Assembly (NCBI GenBank): GCA_029964075.1
Contig: CM057148.1
Coordinates: 25,785,916-25,849,915 of the forward strand
DNA length: 64,000 bases
Direction of reading: 5' to 3'
Origin: Patiria pectinifera
Taxonomy: Eukaryota; Echinodermata; Asteroidea; Valvatida; Asterinidae
The position numbers were made by a program, and so were the translations under genes. Positions 21,501 to 33,000 of the stretch are shown piece after piece; positions within the stretch are counted from its first letter, which is position 1, and each line of letters begins with the position of its first letter. Below the pieces are notes generated by a model. That model worked only from the letters and a program-made list of their open reading frames with translations. It ran no database searches and was not told the origin of the DNA.

Positions 21501-23328
21501 ACAAAATCCAATCCAGTCTTGGACCAAGACTACCCTACGGCCTTTGGAGAGTCTCCGTCTGCAGCCAAAAGGGAGGCTCACATAGACCCCTCCCGTGCTT
21601 TGCTTATTAGAATCAGTTAATTTCAGTCTATGAATGCGTCTATAATACATCAGCAGAGAATATTTTGCACTCGCACATGTCATCCGGATTAGATGTCTAA
21701 ATATTACCAGTTTCGGAGCCCCCTTCCTCAAAAAGAGGGATTGCCAGTTGACATGTATACATCGATATGGTTTATTTTCTCGCTTGACAGCAAAAGCTGA
21801 GTGTTCAGAGCCTCTTGGTATGGAGAACGGGACAATCCCTGATGATCATATCACGGCATCCAGCTTTCTTCCACATTCATGTTGTACACCCCAGAAGGGA
21901 CGGCTGAACAGTAGCGGTGTATGGACATCATCGAGGTAGGTAACAAATGAAACCATCGTTAGCTACCACAAATTACACCCAACACTTACATCCATATATG
22001 ACCTTACAAAGACGGAAGACATTTCATTCAATCTGATTTTATTTTGGTCCTAGCCGACAAAGTAGTTTATTTAACAAAATCAACTTCTTTTTGTATATTT
22101 AATATGTCTGTCACTCCCTCAATTACTGTTTTTTAAAAGGTTGCCTTGCAAGTCCGGTTTCCCGGTCCCTACACTATCGAATCTGATAGGAGGGGCGGAA
22201 ACCAGTCTACCCTGAGACAACTTCATTATTTTCGGGCAGCAATTAATTGGACATTTATTTCGTAGTTATTCCTTAAATAGAACACGGCCGATATATGTGT
22301 CTAAAGACTCATTCAAAATTGAGTAAGTTCTGCATTTGTACAAAGATGTTAATTGGAAAGAATATTTTTTTTCGGATGAAAGTCAAAATAGTACTGATAA
22401 AGCTTGAATGAACTCCACTAGTAACATTAATATACAAAAGGCTTCCAATCAATAGTTTAATCGCGTTCAGTTTTTGTCAATCCCTCTCCTGATAAAAGCG
22501 GGTGTTTTTTTGCGGAGCATGTTTATTTCATTGTTCCCCACCTCCATTCACACAGTGTACACAACAATGAAAGTTTCTGGATCGAGGTGAACCTGACTAC
22601 CAGTACAGTGGTGTCTGGCGTCATCACAAAAAGCCAGAGGATCGATCAGTTCACTGGATATGTAAAGAAGTATAAAGTGGCATTTAGGAAGCAGTCCACA
22701 TCCGATTCCACATATGTGACAGATGGAAACGGAAACGCCAAGGTACATTGATCACAATTTTCTTTATTTTTGTCCCACCTTTTTGTATTATCAAATCAAA
22801 GCATCCACGTACCCGTCAACCGCTACGAGTGGAATTACCCCATCACCCTCTTTTATCCAATATTACCAATAAAACGAAATTTGAAATTGCTCGCTTTGAA
22901 GAGCACCCACGTATATCGTACCTAAATTGGGAACAGCCATACGTTGTATGCAGCCCCCTTGCCTCTGTTTTGTATTGTGGCGGCTTGGTGAGCGCAGACA
23001 AATTGCTGGCTACCTTCCGCCGAGAAATGGTCTGTCAGTGATCTTCGCCAACGAAGTGCGTACGGTACTGATAACGTTATGAAGGATTTGTTTCCAACTA
23101 ATCTCCAAGAAAGTGTCTTCCTTCTTCCAATATTTTCACAGTTATAAAGATAAAACCTGTATTTGTATGCTTTTGTTGCAGGTGTTCACTGGTAACACTG
23201 ATCCCGAAACCCCGGTCACTAACATGTTTGATGACAGTGTGGTGGCGACCGTAGTGCGCATTGAGCCTACCGAATGGCATGGCTGGATTCGTCTGCAATT
23301 TGAGTTGCTTGGATGTCGCCGTGATTGA
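15546..23328 (+). CDS. Gene B: secreted hexapeptide-repeat protein with F5/8C discoidin domain
   Basis: Five exons at 15546-15591, 18722-20071, 21791-21935, 22556-22742 and 23182-23328 total 1875 bp and translate without a break to about 624 residues. The order is signal peptide, a head with five Cys, 60 Thr/Ser/Gly/Ala hexapeptides, then a discoidin domain of about 157 residues. That domain starts C-S-E-P-L-G-M-E-N-G, contains H-I-T-A-S-S, F-W-I-E-V-N-L and V-V-R-I-E-P, and ends E-L-L-G-C. The first and last Cys are those expected to form the family's disulfide. Discoidin domains bind glycans or phospholipids, and the repeat is a likely O-glycan stalk, so an extracellular adhesive or lectin-like role is inferred. 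The intron phases are 1, 1, 2 and 0. The acceptor of exon 4 has moved compared with gene C. An alternative exon 3 acceptor lies 6 bp downstream, at 21797. Confidence 0.72.
16231..17327. mobile_element. Composite hairpin/TIR insertion in intron 1 of gene B
   Basis: Gene A lacks this segment: the flanks ATGRCAATTA and TTTGTTGTCGG adjoin at about 2170. It contains a long hairpin at 16356-16515 with GAGGCGAAGC at its tip, an inverted-terminal-repeat unit at 16521-16914 (ATAACACYTCACCCACAGAT ends), and a second hairpin at 17158-17319 with GGCTTCGCCTCG at its tip. The interior also pairs imperfectly (GCATGCATTTGCACACA and its complement). No transposase is encoded. Confidence 0.75.
17800..18360 (+). 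repeat. Degenerate GAGGGCGC repeat, intron 1 of gene B
   Basis: Aligned to 2640-3500 with the same paired halves (GAGGGCGC and TTTTCACCACTT). It lacks the inverted-repeat insertion found in gene A. Confidence 0.65.
18722..20071 (+). CDS. Gene B exon 2, Cys head and 60-unit hexapeptide array
   Basis: The acceptor ACTGTAG at 18721 and donor ACAG|GTAATA at 20071 match gene A. The head aligns residue for residue with gene A with scattered substitutions. The exon is symmetric (phase 1-1). Confidence 0.75.
18955..20034 (+). repeat. 18-bp coding minisatellite, 60 units
   Basis: Exactly 1080 bp, 60 units of 18 bp with no frame change. Units encode Thr/Ala-Thr/Ser/Ala-Ala-Gly/Ser-Gly patterns. GGT and AGT alternate at the Gly/Ser position, so many units read A-S-G rather than A-G-G. 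Two units begin Ile-Ser and one contains Phe. Confidence 0.93.
20072..21790 (+). other. Gene B intron 2
   Basis: It starts like gene A, but 20300-21290 is replaced by unrelated sequence that removed the alternative terminal exon. From 21290 it again aligns with A (6260) and C (45660). Confidence 0.6.
20687..20720. other. 13-bp-arm inverted repeat in gene B intron
   Basis: ACGTTATGTGGAC and GTCCACATAACGT flank eight bases. The surrounding 20460-20830 is related to 38690-39050 in gene C intron 1, so it belongs to a dispersed element. Confidence 0.55.
21791..21935 (+). CDS. Gene B exon 3, N-terminal third of F5/8C domain
   Basis: Follows TTTTCTCGCTTGACAG and encodes A-E-C-S-E-P-L-G-M-E-N-G-T-I-P-D-D-H-I-T-A-S-S, ending G-V-W-T-S-S with donor AG|GTAGGT in phase 2. 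The opening Cys and the I-T-A-S-S motif are family hallmarks. A second usable acceptor six bases downstream would drop two residues. Confidence 0.78.
22556..22742 (+). CDS. Gene B exon 4, central F5/8C domain, shifted acceptor
   Basis: In gene C this exon starts after ACACAG, but here that site reads ACACAA. An upstream CACAG nine bases earlier keeps the reading frame and adds Val-His-Asn. The exon contains F-W-I-E-V-N-L, V-V-S-G-V-I-T-K-S and Y-K-V-A-F-R-K, and ends G-N-A-K in phase 0 before GTACAT. Confidence 0.72.
23182..23328 (+). CDS. Gene B exon 5, C-terminal F5/8C domain and stop
   Basis: Follows TTTTGTTGCAG. Encodes V-F-T-G-N-T-D, T-P-V-T-N-M-F, V-V-R-I-E-P-T-E-W and L-L-G-C-R-R-D then TGA. 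The G-N-x-D, N-x-F, R-I-x-P-x-W and E-L-x-G-C pattern is diagnostic of discoidin domains. Confidence 0.82.
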   Translation: MFTGNTDPETPVTNMFDDSVVATVVRIEPTEWHGWIRLQFELLGCRRD

Positions 23329-24460
23329 TTTGGCTGAATAAGTGGTATTCTGAACATTCGTTTTTGCAAGATTGCATTACGATGTACATTTGACCTAACG
23401 GATTAAGTGTTACTAGATTAAAACAACAAAGAACACATTAGAGGTAGCTGGAAGGCATAGGGTCTTTGGCAAAATAAGTGCGATATATGACATTTTTTGG
23501 TGCTTTTGAAAGAGGATAATACAATGAGGTTGTGTCAGCCATACTAATGAACATACTGTGAAATATGTAACCACTGAATAGTATGCACGCGATTCGGAGT
23601 CCGGGTTGAAATTATATGGTAACAAATGTTAACCGTTTGAAATCAATTCAATAAACCATACCGCATACATGTAATTATGACCAAATAAGCCATATCATAT
23701 GCCATAGCACATGTGGATGACTTTTCCCAAGAATTCTTTCGAACAATTTTGGCTTAAAAAAGTGTGTGTTTTGAAATACAATTTCATTTTTACTAAGCGT
23801 AATTAGCGTTTGTCGTCGAACCTCGCTGCTGTAAAAAAAAGCTAGAAAGTAGATAACAATAAAAGCAAACAAACTGCAAAACAAACAAACAAATTAATTA
23901 CAAGAAAACAACTAGAAATGTGATTAAAGAAGAAAAACAAAGAAAACAACTAGAAATGTGTTTGTGGACAAACACAAGCTGTTTCGGATATTTGAAATAC
24001 TGTGTGCACGTGACGAACAATCAGTGACGTCACTGTAAATGTCATCTATTACAGCACATTATAATACGTACATGTCAAGTTACAACCAAATCAAACATTA
24101 TAGTTCTGTAGATATAGGCCTATAAAAGAATAAAATGCCTCTTTAAGGGACGTCACATGACATTTGATGATGACGTCACTTCAATTTTCATCTATAAACC
24201 ATCCCTGTGAATGTGCATACCAAGTTTTAATCCAATCGGACTTGTACTTTCGAAGTTAAAGCGATTCGAAGAAATGCTCATTTAATGTCATGTAACGTGA
24301 CACATGATGACGTCATCGTTATGAACTCACTGGGGACCACCTCAGGCTGCTGGTCTTTCTAGTGTCTGACAAGTGTAAAGTCAATCAGACATACATGTAT
24401 AGAAGTGAAAAAGTGTATCAATTTGAAGAAAAATGTGAACAAAACCAATAGTGAAACAAT

Positions 24461-25140
24461 GCATCTTTAATGTGATGTAACCTAACACCTCATGACGCCA
24501 CGACGACGACTTTCTTCTAAGACCATCTGTGGGTGGTAGTCTAAGTGTGTTCCAAGTCTAACATGGATCGCATTTACGAAAGTGCCAAAGTAGAGTGTTT
24601 TAAAACGTGTACAAACCCTATGGGTAAAATGCATCTTTAATGTGACGTAACCTGAAACCTGATGACGTCACGATGACGACTTTCGTCTAGGACCATCTAT
24701 GGGTGGTGGTCTAAGTATGAGTTAAGTTTAAAGTTGATCGGATTTACGAAGATGCCAAACTGGAGTGTTTTAAAACGTGTACAAAACCTATAGGGAAAAT
24801 GTGCATCTTTAATGTGAAGTAACGTGACATCTGATGACGTCACGATCACGAATTTCTTCTAGGACCATATATGGGTGGTTGTGTAAGTGTGTACTAAGTT
24901 TAAAGTCGATCGGATTTACGAAGATGCCAAACTGGAGTGTTTTAAAACGTGTACAAACCCTATGGGGAAAAATGCATCTTTAATGTGACGTAACCCGACA
25001 CCTGATAACGTCACGATCACGAATTTCTTTTAGGACCATCTGTGGGTAGTGGTCTAAGTGTGTGCCAAGTCTGAAGTCGATGGCATTTACGAAAATGCCA
25101 AAGTGTATGGGTAGAAGAAAAGCGTGTACAAAACATATGA
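24461..25140 (+). repeat. Tandem repeat with a period of about 171 bp
   Basis: The start GCATCTTTAATGTGA recurs at 24461, 24631, 24803 and 24974, intervals 170, 172 and 171. Each unit has GACGTCACGA, GGACCATCTRTGGGT and CGTGTACAAA. Confidence 0.8.
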
Positions 25141-25892
25141 CAAAAAGTGGACAAATAAGAAAAAAAAACTAGAGATCTATGTCTGTTTGCAACAGAACAT
25201 AGGGCTTTTCCGCATTATGATTTTTTTTTTTAACAATAATATGCCCTGAATATGCATGAACATAAAATCTGTCAAAGTTAGCCGAAAAATCAGATAAAAC
25301 GGTCACTGTGGACAGGATTTCATCTCGGCAATACGATGTATGTGCGTGTGTACAAGGTCTTTGCTTGGACAAAGAGTGATCTAAATAACTTACTGGCAAA
25401 GAGTCGAAAACGCACTTTGAAAATCGACAATTATTTTTAAATTTTTGATGACGTCATCGTGACGTCATTTCGAACTTTGCATACTAGTATGATTAACTAC
25501 CTACCCACCAAGTTTCATGACAATTGGACCTTTCCTTATATGAGTTTTGAAAAATCGCATTTCGATGCCGTCATGATGACGTCACACATTTTTCAAGTTT
25601 TGTGCGAATAGCTATTACATAACAGACCAAATGCAAAAAAGAATTTTGCATTTTGCATGTTGCATTCGGGAGATATGGCTAAAAGGTCCAAAAAAATTAA
25701 TATTCATATAAAATCTCAGGATGACGTCATCATGACGTCACCTCATTTTTAATCTATAACACTTCCTGGTATAGCCACATACCAAGTTTCAACCCAATCG
25801 GACTAACATTTCTGTAGATATAAGACTTCACAATATGTACGTAAATTTTCAAAAATCAATAAAAAATTAGGTGATGACGTCACGTGACGTCA

Positions 25893-26748
25893 TAGTCTTG
25901 GCATAATTTTTGTATGAGGGTCTTCCTTTGCTGTAACTTTGATGACGATTCCAGATCGCCAAGTTATAAAAATGGTGGCTTGAAAACGTGTACAAAGTCA
26001 ATGGGTTAAAAATCCCACAGCAGAAAAACTGCACCTTTAAATACGTGATTTGCCTTTAAACTGAAACATTTTTAGAAAATATTACTTGATATTCTGACTC
26101 TTGGGAATATTTTCAATCAAATGGCAAACGTATAAAAAAATACGATTTCTTTTTCCTTCTCATAGTAATTCTCGGCCGAAGTTCAGAACTACTCAGTAAG
26201 ATATATCAGTGTTGTATAGGAAAAGACTTGTGGAAAAAGCTGTGTACAAAGTCTATGAGAAAAATGAATTATTCATGAATCCATAATAAGTCACTTGATG
26301 ATAAAGTCATCATGATGTCATAGTCTTGGCATAATTTTTGTATGAGGGTCTTCCTTGGCTGTAACTTTGATGACGATTCCAGATCGCCAAGTTATGAAAA
26401 TGGTGGCAAAAAAAGGAGAAAAGTCAATAGGTTAAAAATTCCACAGCAGAAAAACTGCACCTTTAAATGCGTGATTTTCCTTTAAACTGAAACATTTTTA
26501 TAAAATATTACTTACTATTTTAACTCTTGGAAATATTTTCAATCAAATGACAGGCGTAAAAAAATACGATTTCTTTTTCCTTCTCTTAGTAATTCTCAGC
26601 CGAAGTTCAGAACTACTCAGTAAGATATATCAGTGTTGTATAGGGAAAGACTTGTGGAGAAAGCTGTGTACAAAGTCTATGAGAAAAATTAATTATTCAT
26701 AAATCCATAATAAATCACTTGATGACGTCACCATGACGTCACTCTTCG
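25893..26748 (+). repeat. 428-bp direct duplication
   Basis: TAGTCTTGGCATAATTTTTG begins both copies, at 25893 and 26321. The rest, including the AGTAATTCTCRGCCGAAGTT segment, is repeated with few changes. Confidence 0.8.
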
Positions 26749-28024
26749 GGACACATCTTGGCTATAGGGACTATGCTTATGCCAACTTTCAATGATATCT
26801 GACAAGGATTAATGCCAAAAGTGCTATAAATACGTCACTGTCTATGCGCATGCATGAACATAAAATCTGTCAAAGTTAGCCGAAAATCGGCTAAAACGGT
26901 CACTGTGGACAGGATTTGACCTCAGCAACACGTGCGCTGCAGGCTGACTGACATACGATGTATGTGCCTATGTACAACGTACGTGCATGTACATGTACAT
27001 GTACATTGTGGACGTCCTGTCCTGTGCATGTTTTGAAGCAGAGGTATTGTCAACGTGAAGTTTTAAGCGTGCGCAGGGTATGTTCGAGTTCGCTTATCGC
27101 CTCGAAACTTTGAAATGTTTTAGACCTACCCTTCAATCAACAATTAAAGTAAAAACAAATATAAAAACTGCCATGGTTGATTTTTCAGGAATTTTCAAAT
27201 GAAAAAGGGTCTTTTCATTATAACTTCCGGTCTGATGACGTCATTCGCCTAAAACTTCGCACACGTCTTAAGGTGGTCAAGGTCATTATATACACTAATA
27301 TTTAGGCAATTCCGACAAACTTCGCCACAGACATATATTCAAAATACATTTTTGCAAATTTTCAACCTGTCGCTAGAGGGCGCTCGAAGATTACATGACG
27401 TCATCGGTAGATGATTTGAAGAATACTATCGGCCAAGAGACTAACATCGTTCAAAGCAGGTTCATTTCTATTACCACTTTCAAATAATAAGCCACTTCCG
27501 GTTTGGGCCTTTTTCGACCGGAAGCAAGGGTCACGTGATTTCACGCACACTGAAAGAAATAAAGACCTCGACCTACTCTACCACTTGCCGGCAACAGAAT
27601 GCTGCGGACGCGTACTGTTGATTTCTTAAGCATTTTTAAATATTAAAAGTGTCACAATTTAATTGCCTATAAATAAACACCTGATGACGTCATCATGACG
27701 TCATCATTACATAATGTTGTTTGAATTAGGGTCTTTGCTTTAACAAAGTTTGGTGTAAATGAATTACTGGCAAAGAGTCAAAAATGTCCTTTGAAAACCG
27801 ACATTATTTTTTTAAATTTTGTGTACAAAGTCTATGGGAAAAATTTAATATTCAAAAATCTATAATAAATAAGTCGATGACGTCATCATGACGTCACTCT
27901 TCGGGGCACATCTCTGCTATAAGGACTATGACTATGCTAACTTTGAATGATGTATGACAAAGATTAATGCCAAAAGTGGCACTGAGAAAAAACGTGTACA
28001 AAGTCTATGGGATTTTGGCGACAA

Positions 28025-28063
28025 AAAGAAGAAGAAGAAGAAGAAGAAGAAGAAGAAGAAGAA
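28025..28063 (+). repeat. AAG microsatellite
   Basis: About 13 AAG triplets directly precede the three-hairpin cluster at the right edge of the composite block. Confidence 0.95.
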
Positions 28064-28089
28064 AGAAAAACAATGAGAACAAAAAGAAA

Positions 28090-28220
28090 GGCTTTTCCGC
28101 TTTTTGCGGAAAAGCCAAAAATGAGAACAAAAAGAAAGGCTTTTTCGCAAAATTGCGAAAAAGCCAAAAAAAACTCTTAACGAAAACAAGAGCTGTTTCG
28201 GTGTGTACACCGAAACAGCT
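28090..28220. other. Cluster of three perfect hairpins
   Basis: 28090-28116 has 11-bp arms (GGCTTTTCCGC) and a T5 loop. 28138-28165 has 13-bp arms (GGCTTTTTCGCAA) and a 2-base loop. 28191-28220 has 14-bp arms (AGCTGTTTCGGTGT) and a 2-base loop. Each is preceded by an AAAC/AAAG-rich spacer. They lie exactly at the end of the repeat block and look like a transposon end structure. Confidence 0.8.
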
Positions 28221-28225
28221 AAAAA

Positions 28226-29160
28226 CAAGGACACAACCAAAACACCTGAACAATAAGTCTATATGTTCTGATGACGTCGCACTCTGTTTACATGTGTGCT
28301 TTCATATAGGAACCTGGTTGGAATGACGGTTTCGTAGAACCACAGACAAGCGCACACGTAAACAAAGTGTGATGCCATCAGTACGAATGCAGATTCAGGT
28401 TGACTGTAAATTTAAATCAAATTATAAGTTTCGGTTAACCTTAGTTGTGACCTAGACATACATTTCAGTACAGTTTGTATGTAGATAATCCTTGTTCACA
28501 TAAATCTAATGTAAATACTTGTTACGCATAAAAATAGTGTTAACAAATCAAATTTCATCTTTTGATATCATTAATTATTTCAGTGTACTAATATTAATAA
28601 TTGTGGCACTAAATATGACAAATTTAACTATTTAACGCGTTTAAAATTTCGAAAACAAATGCACTTGAGCATTGCATTGGTTGTGTACTTAGTATATAAG
28701 AAAAGAAAAATGTTAAAATTGTATTTGGTGAAAATGTTAGTTTCCGTAAAGGTACATAACACCTTTTTAGTATTACAGTTTGTCTCAATCTTTTGGGTGT
28801 ATTTTTAAAAAAAAATTCGAATCAAATGTTATGGTTTTACTCCTCATGTCGTTTTTTTCGCGGAAAAAGTTTAAGTACAGTTATACTAACTCTTTTATGA
28901 TTTTTTTTAGCTCTGTATAATCAGAATTCGTATAGTCAAGAAATGCAATGTCGTATTACTGATAAGCAAACTAAATATCTGGAATAATATTTCATTATTT
29001 GAATTCAACAAAAATGTCACGACACTAAAGTGACAAACGTGATATCTACCGCAGTCAAAATTACGACAACAATGCACCTGATTTCGTGATTGTTGCTCTG
29101 TTTTATATGCCTAAATAATTGAGAAAGAGAAGAACATGTAAAAACTGTATTCGGGGACAA
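28226..29160 (+). repeat. 3'-flank repeat, copy 2 (after gene B)
   Basis: Same order of conserved blocks as at 7600-8870, resuming directly after the TGACGTCA-rich insertion. Confidence 0.65.
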
Positions 29161-30051
29161 AGTTCAACATTCAAAGTTCATATGGGAACCTGGTTGGGAT
29201 GACGGATTCTTAGAAGCGCAGAAATGCACACACGTACACAAAGTGTGATATGCCATCAGTACAGATGCAGACTCGGGTTGACTGGAAATTTAAATCAAAT
29301 TACAAGTTTCGGTTGACCTTTTTTTGTGACCTAGACATACATTTCAATACAATTTAAATATAGAGAATCCTTGTTCACATAAATTTAATGTAAATACTTG
29401 TGACTTATAAAGATAGTGTAAGCGAATCAAATTTCATCTTTTAATATCGTTAATTATTTCAATGCACTAATATTAATAATTGTGGCACTAAATATGACAA
29501 GTTTTACTATTTTACGCGTTCAAAATTACGCAAAACAAATGCGTTTGAACATCGTATTAGTTGTGTGCTTAGTGTGTAAGAAAAGGAAAAAAAAGTACTC
29601 ATTTTGAAATTGTGTTCGGTGAAAATGTTAATTTCCGTAGAGGTACATAACACCTTTTTAGTATAAGAGTTTGTCTCAATCTTTTGAGGGTATTTTAAAA
29701 CCTTTTGGTCCAGATGTTATCGTATTATACTCCTTTTTTTTTCTTCTTGAAAACAGTTTAAGTACAGTTATACTTAAATGTTATGAAATTATTAAGCTCT
29801 GTATAATTCGAATTCGTAGAGTCGGGGAATGCAATGCAATGGTACTGATAAGCAAACTAAAACTTGACCATACAGCGGAGTGTGTCCGAGATCTTGGCTT
29901 CACTATCGACAACCAGCTTACCTTTTCTGAGCATATCCGCAAGACCTGCCGATCAGCATCCTGGGGAATTGTCAAAATGGGCAAAATCAGGAAATATCTG
30001 ACCAGTTACTCAACAGAGAGACTGGTCCATGCACTCATTACATCTCACATT

Positions 30052-33000
30052 TAGTGTGCCAGCCAAACAAGAAAAAGTCCTCTAGAAAAAAATTTCACGG
30101 CATTTTTGGGTAATAGCTGGCACCCATGCTAGATCAATTCTTTGAACCATTACAAATAAGATGTGGGTGGATGCCATCGTCAATTTTGGATTTCAAGGTC
30201 ATTTTTAAGGTCAAGTGAGGTCAAGTGAGGTCAAATGAGGTCAAATTTCACATTTTTTTATTATGTAGCAAATTTTATCTAAACTGATAGATCTATCCAC
30301 TTAAACTATTTTCATTATCATGTAAATATCCCCAGCTTGTTAAATACATCAATAAACTTTCATTTTAACACACAACTATATGGCATTAGGAAACACAAAA
30401 GTGTGATTTTCTCCAAATGTGTATATCTAAGTTGGGGTCCTTTATGGACATTTCAAATCATATGGGCCAGCAGCATACCATCACTACAGCTAACCAGCCA
30501 CTGTGTAGCAGGGGCAAGGAACTTGTATCTATGGGCGAATCCCAAGTTTGAGAAAGTATTTTTTTCTCTCTTGGGCGGACTCCATGTCTGCTTCAACTTC
30601 TTGAAAGCCATTGGTCAACACATGGAAAATGCTGGCCTTGATGATCTCTGGACTAAAGCAGGTGTGTATGCAGCCAGCACGGCAGCGAGTCTATGCTTGA
30701 TGACAAAGCCTACTACCGTGCTGTGAGAGGGCACCAACTTGTGTATGAAGCTCTGTGGCACATCAAATGGGTTTGAGTACTGGCTGGTTGAGAATGGTCA
30801 CGAACATGATGTGGAAGTGAAAAAACTTACCTGAAATGTGGCTAAGTTGTTCACAAAGAATGATGGCAGCAAAACAGAGGAACTGTGTAATGCAGTGGAA
30901 CGGCTGTCAAATTTTCTGAACAGTAAAAATGTTCAAGGCTCATCAAAGAGTTTGACAAGAAGCAGTCTAACAATGCAAACTTCACCTTGTGGTCAACATA
31001 CATGGAAACGGTGGAGATCCTGCTTGACTTCATCAGGGTAGATAACCGGACTATTAATCTTGAAGCCTTTGCAGCAATGCTGCCATGGCTCACCAGTACG
31101 ACCACACAAACTATGTAAGATGGGGACCTGTCTATCTCACAGTCATGAAACTCCTTGAGGAGACAGTACCAAATGTTTATGCTGAGTACTTGTACATCGA
31201 TGGCAATTTTGTTGTGAAGAGATCCCACAGGCGCTTCAACCAGGTTCCCGCGGATCAAGCAACTGAGTGGATAAACAAAACTTGCAAGATGCACAACGGT
31301 ATAATTGGCATAACACGGAATGATCAAGCCAGAAACAGGTTTTGCATCACATGGTCAGAACTAACGATCACGAATCACACAGGACATGAGATTTTGGATT
31401 CTAGACGGTCTGTGGTGTGATCTGAGGCAATTTCTAAACACTTACACCAATTTTTTTTTAAGCAAAAGATCGTAATTTAAACATAATTAAGTTCAACCTG
31501 GAAGATGATAAGACAGAACCCACCTTCATCCGTATAGTCTTCACTCCCAGAGAAAGCGTGATGTGGACGATGTGAAGAATCTTGTCACAAAATCGGATTT
31601 GATGTGTTTCAAATACACACCTCTACTTTCTTGACTGAAGAAGAGGGAGACGACCCCAATGTTAAAGACATCCCTCTGTTATCATTGGCAACAAGAGACA
31701 CTGCACCAAGTGACACAAGGAGCGATCTACTCACAGCTCAAGATCGAGGATAGCTGCACCTTCGATTCTTACCATTGTCAGGTGTCCCACCTGATTGAGA
31801 AAACTTTGGGGTGTAAGACGTGATTAGAAAAGATCCCTCAAAAAGCTTTGCTGACCTATACAAAGCAAGCGTTTCAACCAAGCATAATGTACAGAAAACT
31901 ATCAAAGCTGACAGAAAGTTACTCCAGAGACTGCTCAATGCCGTTACTGCAGGTCGGCCATAAGAAATGCTGGCCATACTGCACGAAATATGCCCAATTC
32001 CTGTGTCTTTGGCAAAGGCTGGAGGTGAAATGAACTCGACACCAAAGGCAGAGCTGATCAGCATCTTGACGTCTGGACTTAACACACTCCAGAAGTTCCT
32101 CATTCTGACAAGAAGACGTGTCTGGTCGATGGCGATGCATTCATCCAAGCTCTTGGAAAGCCTCAAGGATGCCAGACGTTTGGCGACTATGCTGATGTGT
32201 TTGTACAAAGTGTGGCAAATCACTTTGGACTGCACACAATGAGAGTTGATGTGGTGTTTGATCGGCACATTGGGGAAAGCTTGATAAAGGTAAAAACCCG
32301 TTCAAAGCGACTAGGCGAGAAAAAGCCAATTTCGAAGCTCATTGATGGACGCCATGTGCCACTTCTACATGTTTGGAGGCAATTCATTGAATTAGATGAA
32401 AACAAGGCCAATCTTGCTAAGTTTCTGTCTAAGGCCATCATGGAAAAAGGAAAAGATTTACCACATATGCAAATACGAGCTGGTAACAGGAGGCAGGTTC
32501 TCTGATAACAGAAACAAGGTTAACAAGAAGAGAGGACAACGAGCTTCGAGGAAACCATGAAGAAGCCTACACCAGAATAATACTCCATGTATATGAGGCT
32601 GTCAAAGAAGGATATCAGAGACTGCTGGTTGTCTGCAGAGACACAGATGCCATGTTACTTGTACTTCTGATTCACTTCCTTTCAACCCAAGCTGAAGTAT
32701 GGATGGTTGCTGGGACTGCTCAGAAGAGGAAATGCTACCCAGTTAATGCCATATCTCAGAGACTTACACAACCTGTGAGGGATAATGTGCTTAGCTTTCA
32801 TGCACTGACAGGCTGTGATATACAACCTCCTCCTTAAATGTACTGGCCATGGGGAAAAGTCGTGCTGGAAACCTTCTAGAACCACAACTTGTCGAGAGAA
32901 TTGGTCGTGATGGAGACCTTGCGCCTATCGAACAATTTGCATGTGACCTTTATGGCACTCCTGAGTTGTTAACCGTGCCAGGTTGCAACTGTTTGGGAAG

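Larger units (their letters stand above)
23900..28220 (+). repeat. 4.3-kb TGACGTCA-rich composite repeat block
   Basis: Inserted in the 3' flank of gene B relative to A: the flanking AAACAAACAAA and AAAACAAGGACACAACC join directly after gene A. By eye it holds about 20 perfect TGACGTCA octamers, several paired as GATGACGTCATCATGACGTC. Internal tandem parts are a unit of about 171 bp at 24461-25140 and a 428-bp direct duplication at 25893-26748. Its left edge has a TGTTTGTGGACAAACA hairpin, and its right edge has an AAG microsatellite and three hairpins. No protein is recognised. Confidence 0.75.

Noticed and set aside
28005-28253. Minus-strand Ser- or Leu/Phe-rich ORFs over the AAG run
   Set aside because: Translation of a microsatellite and hairpins only.
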